A stretch of 39,295 nt of DNA from Lingula anatina. Lineage: Eukaryota; Brachiopoda; Lingulata; Lingulida; Lingulidae. Below the pieces are notes generated by a model. The model saw nothing but the letters and a program-made list of their open reading frames with translations, was not told where the DNA came from and ran no database searches. Position numbers and translations under genes: made by a program. Location of the stretch: NCBI RefSeq assembly GCF_001039355.2, contig NW_019775405.1, forward strand, positions 120,998 to 160,292, written 5' to 3'. Shown here in pieces: positions 1 through 11,200 of this stretch; the stretch's first letter is position 1; each line of letters begins with the position of its first letter.

Positions 1-166
1 GGGGGGGGGGGGGGGGGGGGGTGCGTGTGATTAGCTGTACCGTTTTGAGTGGCTTACTAAATTTTTTGGTGATTTAGAAGCTTCATACATGTACACACAC
101 TAACATTCACACACTTATACGCGCGCACACACAAACTCGACGACTCAACATCCGTAATAGCTTTAC

Positions 167-340
167 CTCGTGAAGCAGCTTCACATCCCCATGTGATACC
201 TCATACACTTGCAAGGCTCCCGTCCCTCGAGGGTGATTTCCTAGAACCACGAACTTTGCCGAACACGGAATCCACTTAGTATCAAAGAGCGTAAAATTCA
301 ATGACTTTTGAACATGTGCAATAATCTGTGGCTTCTCCAT
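167..340 (-). CDS. WDR92: WDR92/DNAAF10 first coding exon (left copy)
   Basis: This is the first coding exon of the WD-repeat protein WDR92 (Monad, DNAAF10), a cytoplasmic R2TP/prefoldin-associated factor needed for axonemal dynein assembly. Reading leftward from the ATG at 338-340 gives 58 residues beginning [16 protein letters not shown] and containing [17 protein letters not shown], then [15 protein letters not shown]. These match my recollection of the family N-terminus ([27 protein letters not shown]). The exon ends in phase 0 at GAG followed by a GTAAAG donor. The rest of the gene would lie to the left, outside the window. The exon is repeated almost unchanged at 1682-1855, so this copy is probably an allelic assembly duplicate. 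It lies head-to-head with the NXF1 start at 674. Confidence 0.85.
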
Positions 341-673
341 TACTGTTAAAATTATGAAATTTCCATCGGTTACTAGCCACGCTTTCTAGACCTTCCAATT
401 TGTTATGCGTACTACGTCATCGGTTTAAGCTAGAAATACAAGCTGGGGTCAAGATGTGTGGTTATTTAATTCAATTATTTTTAAGTATTAGTCTACGCAT
501 ATGATATGAAATAATTGTTGAGAGTGCCCTGTCTTTAAGAATTTTCTTCGTTGCTTAAAGCAATCAATAAAAAGCCCACTTTATTTGTTACCCAAAAACT
601 GGTGACGTAGTCGTCATACGTACGACCATACATTTGCTTCTCGGACAACACACTTTTTGCATTTACTTTTAAA
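341..673. promoter_or_regulatory. Divergent WDR92-NXF1 promoter (left copy)
   Basis: These 333 bp separate the WDR92 start codon on the minus strand from the NXF1 start codon on the plus strand. No TATA box is obvious next to either start. The segment contains ACGTCA/TGACGT half-sites (ACTACGTCATCGG, GGTGACGTAGTCGTCATACG), which resemble CRE/ATF half-sites. Both genes must draw their core promoters from here unless an upstream non-coding exon exists. The segment is repeated at 1856-2188. Confidence 0.6.
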
Positions 674-1481
674 ATGTCTCAAGGAAGAGGAAGAGGTTTT
701 AGCGTTACCACCTCCAGAGATGGACAAAGATATATTGGAGGTAAAACATTTTGATGTTCGAAATACAACGTACTTCGAGTACATTTTTTATTTCTCAGAC
801 TCGATCCACGTGATATGCCTTTCCAAATGCAAAAGTTCCAACTTGCATTATCTAAATTTATTAGAGCACTTGGTTTTATGTGATTATTTATAAATTTCTC
901 CGATTAACACTTAGGCACTTTCTTTTTTGAGTGCTTTGGTTAGACGTGAAGTCCTGTTTCACCTGTGTGCACAGTTTACTTTGATGTCTTCCGTGTGGGA
1001 CATATAATTATTACACAGAATGGATAATATATAAACTGAAGCCACTCCTAGTATAGATAAGAGCCAAAATAGAGTGAGTAAGGACAACTGAAATTCAATA
1101 TGCCAAGTAACCCTTGTAATATTTACCAGACCTCACTGGACCATATATGGCTAGTGGAGAAAAAAGAGAAAAAAGTTAAACCCTGACTCCGTTTGCAATA
1201 CTGGATGCTCATTGAAATTGGTCCACCTCTTGTGATGGTTTTTACCTAATATGATGCTGAGTGACTGACTGGCTACATTGATTGATACAAATTTCTGTAA
1301 TATGGTTATAAAACTGCTGCTGATGCTGATGGTGATAATGGTGCTGTGAGTACAATTCCAAGTTCATATTTTATATTTTCATATTTTATCATATTTGTAG
1401 ATCATAACAACAGAGGCTATCAAGGGGGTGGTGGAGGCTACCAGGGGCCTCAGAGGAGGGGAGGAGCCTCACACAGGCGGG
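674..1481 (+). CDS. NXF1: NXF1 exons 1 and partial 2 (left copy, truncated at N)
   Basis: Exon 1 is 674-740 ([18 protein letters not shown] and on, ending one base into a codon at a GTAAAA donor). Exon 2 starts at 1401 ([15 protein letters not shown]) and is cut by the N at 1482. The sequence matches the right copy at 2189-2255 and 2904-3032. The copy is incomplete because the contig ends, not because of an inactivating mutation, and is best treated as an alternative haplotype of the gene annotated from 2189. Confidence 0.8.
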
Positions 1482-1482
1482 N

Positions 1483-1519
<37 letters not shown>

Positions 1520-1535
1520 GGGGTGGGGGGGGGGG
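1483..1535. repeat. CT/GT/G microsatellite at contig join
   Basis: A (CT)n run is followed by (GT)n and then a G homopolymer, directly after the N at 1482. The same G run opens the window at base 1. Such tracts commonly end contigs, which fits the duplication reading. Confidence 0.9.
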
Positions 1536-1681
1536 GGGTGCGTGTGATTAGCTGTACCGTTTTGAGTGGCTTACTAAATTTTTTGGTGATTTAAAAGCTT
1601 CATACATGTACACACACTAACATTCATACACTTATACACGCACACACACACTCGACGACTCAACATCCGTAATAGCTTTAC

Positions 1682-1855
1682 CTCGTGAAGCAGCTTCACA
1701 TCCCCATGTGATACCTCATACACTTGCAAGGCTCCCGTCCCTCGAGGGTGATTTCCTAGAACCACGAACTTTGCCGAACACGGAATCCACTTAGTATCAA
1801 AGAGCGTAAAATTCAATGACTTTTGAACATGTGCAATAATCTGTGGCTTCTCCAT
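1682..1855 (-). CDS. WDR92: WDR92/DNAAF10 first coding exon (right copy)
   Basis: This encodes the same 58 residues as the exon at 167-340, starting at the ATG on 1853-1855 and ending with a GTAAAG donor after GAG. The product is a seven-bladed WD40 protein that acts with the R2TP/prefoldin-like co-chaperones in dynein preassembly. Only the first propeller strand region is present. Because the next exons should lie to the left but are not found between here and 1523, this right copy appears as an orphan exon. That supports the view that one of the two copies is an assembly duplicate. Confidence 0.85.
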
Positions 1856-2188
1856 TACTGTTAAAATTATGAAATTTCCATCGGTTACTAGCCACGCTTT
1901 CTAGACCTTCCAATTTGTTATGCGTACTACGTCATCGGTTTAAGCTAGAAATACAAGCTGGGGTCAAGATGTGTGGTTATTTAATTCAATTATTTTTAAG
2001 TATTAGTCTACGCATATGATATGAAATAATTGTTGAGAGTGCCCTGTATTTAAGAATTTTCTTCGTTGCTTAAAGCAATCAATAAAAAGCCCACTTTATT
2101 TGTTACCCAAAAACTGGTGACGTAGTCGTCATACGTACGACCATACATTTGCTTCTCGGACAACACACTTTTTGCATTTACTTTTAAA
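1856..2188. promoter_or_regulatory. Divergent WDR92-NXF1 promoter (right copy)
   Basis: This is the right copy of the 333-bp head-to-head intergenic segment, nearly identical to 341-673 including the CRE-like half-sites. The NXF1 start codon follows at 2189 and the WDR92 start codon precedes it on the opposite strand. Confidence 0.6.
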
Positions 2189-5151
2189 ATGTCTCAAGGA
2201 AGAGGAAGAGGTTTTAGCGTTACCACCTCTAGAGACGGACAAAGATATATTGGAGGTAAAACATTTTGATGTTCGAAATACAACGTACTTCGAGTACATT
2301 TTTTATTTCTCAGACTCGATCCACGTGATATGCCTTTCCAAATGCAAAAGTTCCAACTTGCATTATCTAAATTTATTAGAGCACTTGGTTTTATGTGATT
2401 ATTTATAAATTTCTCCGATTAAAACTTAGGCACTTTCTTTTTTGAGTGCTTTGGTTAGACGTGAAGTCCTGTTTCACCTGTGTGCACAGTTTACTTTGAT
2501 GTCTTCCGTGTGGGACATATAATTATTACACAGAATGGATAATATATAAACTGAAGCCACTCCAAGTATAGATAAGAGCCAAAATAGAGTGAGTAAGGAC
2601 AACTAAAATTCAATGTGCCAAGTAACCCTTGTAATATTTACCAGACCTCACTGGACCATATATGGCCAGTGGAGAAAAAACAGAAAAAAGTTAAACCCTG
2701 ACTCCGTTTGCAATACTGGATGCCCATTGAAATTGGTCCACCTCTTGTGATGGTTTTTACCTAATATGATGCTGAGTGACTGACTTATACATAATTTCTG
2801 TAATATGGTTATAAAGCTGCTGCTGCTGATTATGATGATAATAGTGCTGTGAGTACAATTCCAAGTTCATATTTTATATTTTCATATTTTATCATATTTG
2901 TAGATCATAACAACAGAGGCTATCAAGGGGGTGGTGGAGGCTACCAGGGGCCTCAGAGGAGGGGAGGCGCCTCACACAGGCGGGGTGGCAGAGGCTGGAG
3001 GGGAGGAAGAGGTAGAGGGCGCGGAGGTGGTGGTAAGTTGGTGTTATGATTGGGGGGGTGGAGCAGAATGCAAATAGAAAGGCCATTTGAGGGGATAGGG
3101 AAATTCAGTGAAAGTAAGGTTTTAAAAAGAATGTTCATTTTCTTCATCTAGCAAATTTGTCTGTCTTCCCTAGTGCTGTGACAGTGAGTGAAAAGATGGA
3201 ACTTATTTGGTACTAATAAGGGTAAACATTTTTTTTTTTTAATTTTGTTCATATTTATAAGATAGACTATATTTTAAGGTCCCAACCCTCTGTCTCGGCT
3301 GGAGGATGAAGAAGGGGATGTTGACATGGGCAGTGGTGGAGGCTCCTCTATGACCCAGAACAGATAGTGAGTATGCTGTTAATATATATATAAATTTTGT
3401 GTTTAAAGTATGGCAGGTATGCATTGTGACCACGTTAAGGGGCATCAATGACAGGTTGATTAGGCTCCCCACATTCCCACTTGAGAACATCCTCAATATC
3501 AATTCTAGAACTTGCCATAGGCAAGTAATTTACATTTACTGCAGGTATGTTATTTTTACAATTTGCTTGTGATCTGTGTTTAAATAAGTACTAAAAAAAT
3601 ATTGCTTTACTATTGAAATGAAGAGGTGTGTTCTTGCAGCTTATATCTCTAGTGCAGTGTTTGCGCTGGGCAGTTTGTAAGTGGAGTCCTTGGGACCCCA
3701 CTAGCATTGTAAAATGGGGTCCTTTAGAAAAAAATGGGGTCCTTCGGAAAAATAATTTTTTTTCTTATTTAATAATAAAAACTATCAATAAATTTTGTAA
3801 AATTGTAATCCTTTTTCTTCTCAACTCACCAGTAAGCACTAAGGTGCAACATGTTGTTCCCACAAAAATTGATGAAACAAATTTTTGACAGACACGACAA
3901 AACAAGTGCTTTGAAAACAGCTCTTGACATCTGAAACTCATAACACAACAGCTTTCATTTTTATAACTTGATTTCTTAATTTTATATTACCATCAACCTT
4001 AAAATGTGTATGGATAGGTGGTGCGTATCATAGACCAATTTCACAAACAATCCATGTGAAAAATAGTTCTTTAAAGTGTGATAACTTAAATTACTTTTTA
4101 CGGTGCCTCAAAGCACGAAAATTCTGAAGCTTCAGGAGCTTCTTGAAGACAGCAATATCTATACTCTCATCTGCAACTATTGATATAAAGTTAGCTGCCT
4201 CCATCCTCTCATTGAAATCTCTTCTTAAAACCATATCTGCAGATGTGATCATTTCCTCAACCTGTGAAATTTCAAAGTAGGACCAGTTCAAATTAAACCA
4301 TTATGTTAAAAAAAGAGAATCTATAGTATTTGGATCAGTTGTCAGCAAGAAAAATCTGAATGACTGTTGACTGTGATATCTTATTTTTTAAATAAAGATA
4401 GTTGAAGTAGGCCTATATCAAGGACCCTGCAATAAAATTAAAATATCCTAATAGTAGTATATTTGAGCATTCTTCAAAAATGAACAATAATTTAAACTCG
4501 TCCTTAAAATGACCAGTACTAGGACATGTTTATCATTCGCAACAAACGGATTGCATAATAAAATTTAATTCAGAAATTGCTTTATCAAATTTTAACAGGA
4601 CCGGCATCAATTTTATTTTTTTGTGGGATGCCATTTTGAATCGCTTCGAATGACGCGCTACTTTTTACTTTTATTTTTTTGTCTCTTTTTATATATATGC
4701 ATTGTTACAATACTTACAGTTTCATGGTGACGGTAGCGTGCAGACCCAATCCGCATACCTTTACTTTCCTGTAACTCCATTAATGAGTCAAACTTGCTTA
4801 AGGGCATATCTTCTATGATTAGCCAATAGATGTTTCNGGGAAGTGGTAAAAATGAAAGAGGTTGAAACACTGCTAGAGCTTTCCTAAATATATGGCTTTT
4901 AATGTCATCTCCTTTTTAGGAAATTTGGATAGGCTGCTTATGCTTCATAAAATGAAATAAACTGAAGTTTGAAAGCTGCAAGCAAAATTGTGATGTGCCT
5001 CATAATTGTACTCAAATAGGTCGTGGTAAAAATGATTGAGCCTTGGTTGGTGAAAGTGGCTGCTTGAATGGCAATAAAGTATGGGAGCTTGTGTTTTTTA
5101 GGGTGTAATACACCCCTACATCAAGTGGAATATTTACCACTGTGAGCTTCA

Positions 5152-5219
<68 letters not shown>

Positions 5220-8200
5220 AGCACACACATGAGAAGATAACACATACCTCTTGTTGTTTTTAATTCAGCTACATGCCGTCATTTAAATCTTCTGTAAGTT
5301 GTGAATGTTTCATAATATATTATGACAGATGACCTATCAGTTGTATGATCTTATGGTCTTAAATATATATTTTGTGGTTTAAGTACTTACCTCTTCCAGA
5401 TTGTCTGAATAAGGTTTTGAACAAATACTGTTGTCAACTGAAAACATTTAAAGAAATATATGATCCCCCATCCTTTCACCAAAGGCCATTATATGCCATT
5501 TTCTTAGACATATTCTTGTATGTCTTTCATATTCTTATTTTTCATGCCTTTACCAGATGCTTTTTCCAGATAGCATTTTCCCCCATCTGTATTTCATCAT
5601 TCTTAACACATTTCATAAACCTTTTCTTTAAAATAAAATGCATCATTTACCTTTAATCCATTTTGCTGAAGAGAAGAAGCTGTTGGAATGTGAACTGTGA
5701 TGTTTACAAACAAAAAACTTGTATGTTATGGTAAATTACAACTAGACACTTTTTTTTCACCTTTACAAACCCTCTCGTCATCAGCACTGCATTTTTAGAT
5801 GGGAATTCTGTATGCTGCTGGTCTTCCATTTGTATCCTCTTATTCCATTTCTGCCTTTGGAATATCAGGTGCATGTTGTTCTGGAAGATCTAGAGCTACT
5901 GTCCTTGAACACAACAAAATTTTGTGCCTGTGTAGTATATGACTATTTTGTCAAGGAGTCAGCCATGTTCCAAATGTATTGAAAAAAATCAATGATCTTT
6001 TTTTCCCCCAAGGATGTACATGACATAAATACTGTTACAGTGTTTGAAGTATTTTGGTGCACTCCTAATGTAATTCCTGATAATCTGATATCATTAAAAA
6101 ATGAAACCCCCATCAACAGAAGATGTGCCCAAATGGGAGACATGCTGCCACCTAGTGGGGGTTAGTGTTACTAACATTCTAAGAGATGTATCACCTGAGG
6201 TGAACTGCAGGTTTCTGCACATTGAACATGTGCCTTTGAACTGTGTCTGTCATTATGTGTTATGTTTTGATAGTTATGGTTGCCCTTTTATTTAGGTCAT
6301 TTGGAGTTGCTTTTCTGCAGTTGTTTAATAACTGATATTTGTTTTTTTATCCACTTCTCATTTCAAAGTAATGCTGTTATTTCAAAGTTTTGTTTTTTGT
6401 CATCACAAATTTTGTGAAATGTTATTTGACTTTTTTGTTTGTTTTAGCTGAATTTCAGCTCAATAACTTTTTGAAATAGTGTGCAGGGTTTTTGATATTT
6501 TAAGATGTTTATTTCTGTTGTATGAAATATAATTTAGTAATGTTGTGAATTCATCCTACATTTGTTTATGTTAAATATTTATACTGTTGCAGTATTTTTT
6601 TGATGTGAAATATTTTTCAGTCATAACTTTTCAGTTTCTGTCTCACAGTACTTGATACAAAGTTAGGACTGACAAATGTGGTTAAAGAAGGTAAGATCTC
6701 TCTCAGAGAGGCGACCTAAGACAAAACTAACCATCACACTGAAACAATATGGCAACCAGATGACAGTGAAAGAGCACTTGTGGTTTGGAAACAAGACTCG
6801 TTTTTCTGTTAGCTCTTGAAAATCTAACAAGAGAGTTGGCTGTTTTTTATGCTGTCCCCATGATGATATGGGGTTTAGAAGTCAGAGATGAGATTGATTC
6901 TTTATTCCCAGTTTATAGTTGACTCCATAATGGGAAATAAAATTGGGAATGTTCCTTATTGTTAATACATGTATTGTGTCTCTGACCTTTATGTTATTGA
7001 TTGTAATTTTTTTGCTGATGGGCATTGTTATCCCTTGAACTGTGCTCTATTTTTAAATACAAAATGAATTGAGTTTTGAGAATTTTTAAAATGTTTTTCA
7101 CTAATAATAACTTGGGCTTTTTGGAATTGGCTGATTGCTTTTCAAAATATTGTTATTTAAAGGCCAGGGGCTCTTTCTTTTACCATGAAAATGATATGAT
7201 ATTTATATATCACAGATTGTTTATGGACAATATAGAATTCCTGAATGTTGTTAAGGATGACTTGTACAATGAACACTTTCCTGGTTGCGTTAAACTTTTG
7301 TCAGCTCCACTTGCTTCTTACTTCCTAAATGCAACATGTTCCATCATATATGTACACAGCAGAACTGTGTGGCTTTCTGTACTCTGCAATATTATTTACA
7401 ATCACCATGTATTATCGCCATAATATTCATTCCTCCTTTCGTGGTTGCTTCATTTGTTCTGTTTAGGACATCTTAATCCTCGTGATTACCAATTCGGCAT
7501 TGTTGCTTACCTTGTCTTCAAAAATGGCTTTTGCCAAAAGAATTTGTGAGGTTAACAAACTGCCTGAAGTCTATGTGATCAGAATAAAGTGATCTTCATA
7601 TAGTGAAGGCAGAAGTATTCCTAATTCATTCTCATTGTATCATAAAGTTTGAAGTCTGTGTGATAGAGCAAAATAAGAATGAATCTTCACACAGTATGCT
7701 CAGATCTCATTTGTCATATATTATCATTCATTTTCTATCTATATCCAAACATTGCAGCAAAACTTTTCACTCTTCTGTTTGATATCTAAAGCTCCTCTTT
7801 TATGTATTTAAGAGACTTGACCGTCTGTCCTTGATTTCTTCTTTACATATGTGGCAGTTAGGTTTATTTCTAGTCTGTTCCTCAAAAGTTGGTGGCATGG
7901 ACCTTTTTGTTGCATTGGCCGGAGGAGAGGAATATAATTATAGAAAAAATCCATTGTAGATATGTTAAATGAATGTGACTTAGTATCATTTTTCATAAAA
8001 AGAATTATTCACAACAAAAGGTATGTGTTTTCTTCTAATTCTTCCTTTTTTTTTAAATCTTGGTAGGCTTCTTTGGTTTTAAACCTTTTTCCTAATTGTA
8101 TTGGATCAGGTTTCAAAGGAGTTTGGTTGGAAATGTGAAGGAGTGTGTATTGTGTATGTGTACAGGTTGTAAGTGTTTTCTGGTGTATCACTATAACTTA

Positions 8201-11200
8201 CTTCATACAGGTTATGACAAAGTGAGGAAAACTCCCTTACTGTTTCCAATTTATTGAAAAAATACTCAAAATCAATCTTGATTAACACCATGCCTTTCTG
8301 AAGTAGACTATGAAGTAGACATGATTATGTATATTTAGCATGGTTCATAATTTGAAGAAACAAAATTGGAATAATTGATAGTTCATTAGTTTTATAAGGA
8401 GTTGTGTGGTGAGATTTAGTTTGTCAGTACTTGGAAGCAGATGGTGAGATTTGAAGTCCATGCACTTGAGGAGAGCAGTGGTACTGTATTTTCACCCTGT
8501 TAAATGTCATGAAGATTTCATTTGAGAAAATATATTAGGGTGCATATGGATAAAGTATCCATTTTGTGATAAATGAAAGAGTTGCAGTTTACTGCTCCAT
8601 GAAATATTGGCAGATACCAACTCTACTTTGACTCAGGTTGCATGTTTTTTCTCGACACCTGTGCTCTGTGTTAGCCAGTCAGATGGAGTAACTGCTTCTG
8701 ATATCATGTGCTATCCACTTAAATTCTGCCTATAGCATGACTTAATGGGTGAACATGACAGGATGCTATATGATTATCAACCTCTACCAAGTTGGTGTTC
8801 AGAAAAAAAAAAGTTTTTTTAAGCACTGTCCACCTTTTTCAAGCTTTGAGTATAAGTATGTCTTGCATATCCTCATATTGCCTGAGAGTTATTTCAGGGC
8901 CACAGACTCTTTAAGTAATTGTGACATTACTTGTTCACCATGGTGTTTCAGCGCTGTTCGTAAGAGGTTCCCTAAGGTGTTAAAGTTGGTAAGTAGACAG
9001 AGTTTGAGACTTTAAATTTGTCACAATGAGTGAATTGCTCACCTTCCAAATGAAAGATTTTTTGACAGCATCAAACATCATTTTGAATTTAGTTGTAAAG
9101 GAAGGAAGGAAAAAAGTATATCATTTAAAAATTAACAGATTCTTTTGATTTTATATTTAAGGAACAAATTAAGTTTTAATTTTCATAATTTTAATATATT
9201 GTATTTAGATAAGTAAGTGACATAGAGTAAGTTTGGTATTCTCCAGGACGGCAAAGACTTACCACCTCCCATAGGTTTTGACCTGGAGTCCCCTACTGAC
9301 CTACCCACCAAGCAAGGCAGTTATTTCATGAATGAGGAAGTGAAAAATTTGGTCGTGAGGTTCTTAGAACAGTAAGTGGCTGTGATTTTGGACATTATAA
9401 CCTTGAATTCTGTGTTAGGACCTTTTAGACAAAGAAGTATCCTTTTTGATGAGGTCTTTGTGTCTCATGTTCCAGCTTGCATGGTCTCAGTTTGAAGTGG
9501 TCAGCAGGTCTCTCTTTGAGTCTGCAATCTTGTCTCACCATTTCCAAAACCATAATAACAGTTGATGTATTTGGCTGATGTAACTTTAAAGCAGATGCTA
9601 TTTGTAGCTTTAGAGATAAGAGTATATGTATTATATTTACTTCAAACATTTTGGTGATTTTCTGAAGGAAGAGTTGTCTGTATTGTATTCCAGATATTTT
9701 AGCATTTATGACAGTGATGACAGACAAGGACTGCTGGAGGCATACCACAATGAAGTAAGTTGTCCTTGTTTACCCTGAGTTTTTCTGTTGTGAAGTCATG
9801 AGGTGTTGTCAATGTAACATTACAATGTTCAAAGTAGTATAAATGGAAATTTTGTGCCAAAACCAGTTTCCTTGGTGGAAAAAAATTCTCTTAATCTCAA
9901 ATCTTTGCTAGACCTTTCCCTGCACTTATTTACTGTTCCAATTTTAAATAAATTACTTAATTTTTAATCAGTCATGATTTATTCAAGCTGACATCCTTCT
10001 TCCTGGCATTTCATTATTTGCGCATAATCACCATGACCAGTATGAAAATTAATGCCGAGTTGTGTTTCTTGTATATATATATATATAATACTATATCGAC
10101 AGAATTAATTTATGACATGAAATTGATGCCAGGGCTTAACCTTGCAAGAATGTGAAAGTTGGTTTGGCACCTGGCTATTAAAGTATTGCATCTTCACCCA
10201 TTTTTTTAAACTGACTAGTGGAAAGTTCTATAATTGTTTTAGATTAATTTTTCTCTGTCTGAAGATTTCATCCTCATACTAGTAAAAGTAATAGTTTGAA
10301 AAGGCTGAAAGGTTTACAATGCATGCTGCATTATTATTATTTAAAGATAAGTTGGTTTCTCTGTGACTTAACTAATAGGATTATAAAGGAAAATTTATAA
10401 TAGAAGGTATATTTTCATAGTTCATGAAATTGTTTGTAGATGTTTTTATTTAATTTTTTTTATTCAGGCAACCTTTTCAGTGAATATTGCACAAAACTTG
10501 ACACTGGTAACAAAGTAAGTACATATGAGCATAGGAAGTGACCTAGTTAACAAATGAAAATAATTTATTTGGCTAATACATACCTAAAATATTGGTTTCA
10601 CCAGACATTGTTTTCTGTCTGATCTCTAAAAAATGAAATCTAAAAACATCAAAGTTAGAGATGTGAAAATTCAATGATAAATTAACGAATGTGTTAAAAG
10701 GGCAATTGAATTAAAAATTAGAGATAAAATGAGCAACAGCTGAAGGATAAAAGCTTTAACTGCCTTTGAAATGTTGCTCATGTTGCTAGGTAAAAATTTA
10801 AACAGTAAACGCAGGGTGATAAAAGTCACTCATTGTGTTGTCTTATCTCTTCTCCACTCTCTCCACATAAATGCTCTTGATGGTAAAGCATGACCAATCA
10901 TCTTACTCTTAAGTATTGATGATGTTGTTCATTTTCCTTTTATCTTCCCCAGTTGCACAACCAAACCATGTAATTATTGCAAATTTTAAATGCTGTTAAA
11001 GTTTAAAGTTTAGTAAATTACTTGGTGCTATAGCTTTCTTAGAAAATAAATTTTCTGTGGTTAAAATTTCAAGATAAGAACAGAATCAGTGTATATTTGT
11101 CTTTGTAATTTAGGTATTCCGTTGTTTATCTGTAAAGTCTGTTGATTGGTAGAAAATATCCTGGAAATAAAGTATGTACGGTATGTACATATGTGAATAA

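Larger units (their letters stand above)
1..1481. repeat. Left copy of 1.5-kb duplication, probably allelic contig end
   Basis: This block, starting in a G homopolymer followed by GTGCGTGTGATTAGC, is repeated from about 1523 to 2985 in the same orientation. The copies differ by scattered substitutions and small indels. Two differences in the NXF1 first exon are synonymous (TCC/TCT Ser, GAT/GAC Asp). The left copy stops at the single N at 1482, in the middle of NXF1 exon 2, and the right copy then starts just after a CT/GT/G microsatellite. Overlapping haplotype contigs joined end to end explain this better than a true tandem duplication. Confidence 0.8.
3367..8951. other. NXF1 intron block where RRM and LRR exons are expected
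   Basis: This is AT-rich non-coding DNA. It holds a hAT-type remnant (3655-4871), an N at 4837 and a CT/CA microsatellite (5155-5220). The stretch 5221-8951 is T-rich, with no reading frame that looks conserved. The NXF1 RRM (WFKITIPYG-like) and leucine-rich-repeat exons should lie here but were not found by eye in any frame. Confidence 0.6.

Noticed and set aside
6649-6690. Exon-like 42-bp segment with CAG acceptor and GTAAGA donor reading [13 protein letters not shown]
   Set aside because: Its open frame does not continue from NXF1 exon 3279-3366 (joining gives a stop) and the peptide does not resemble the NXF1 RRM or LRR region.
7076-7423. 115-codon plus-strand reading frame in the NXF1 intron
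   Set aside because: AT-rich composition, no recognisable motif and no splice context; likely chance.
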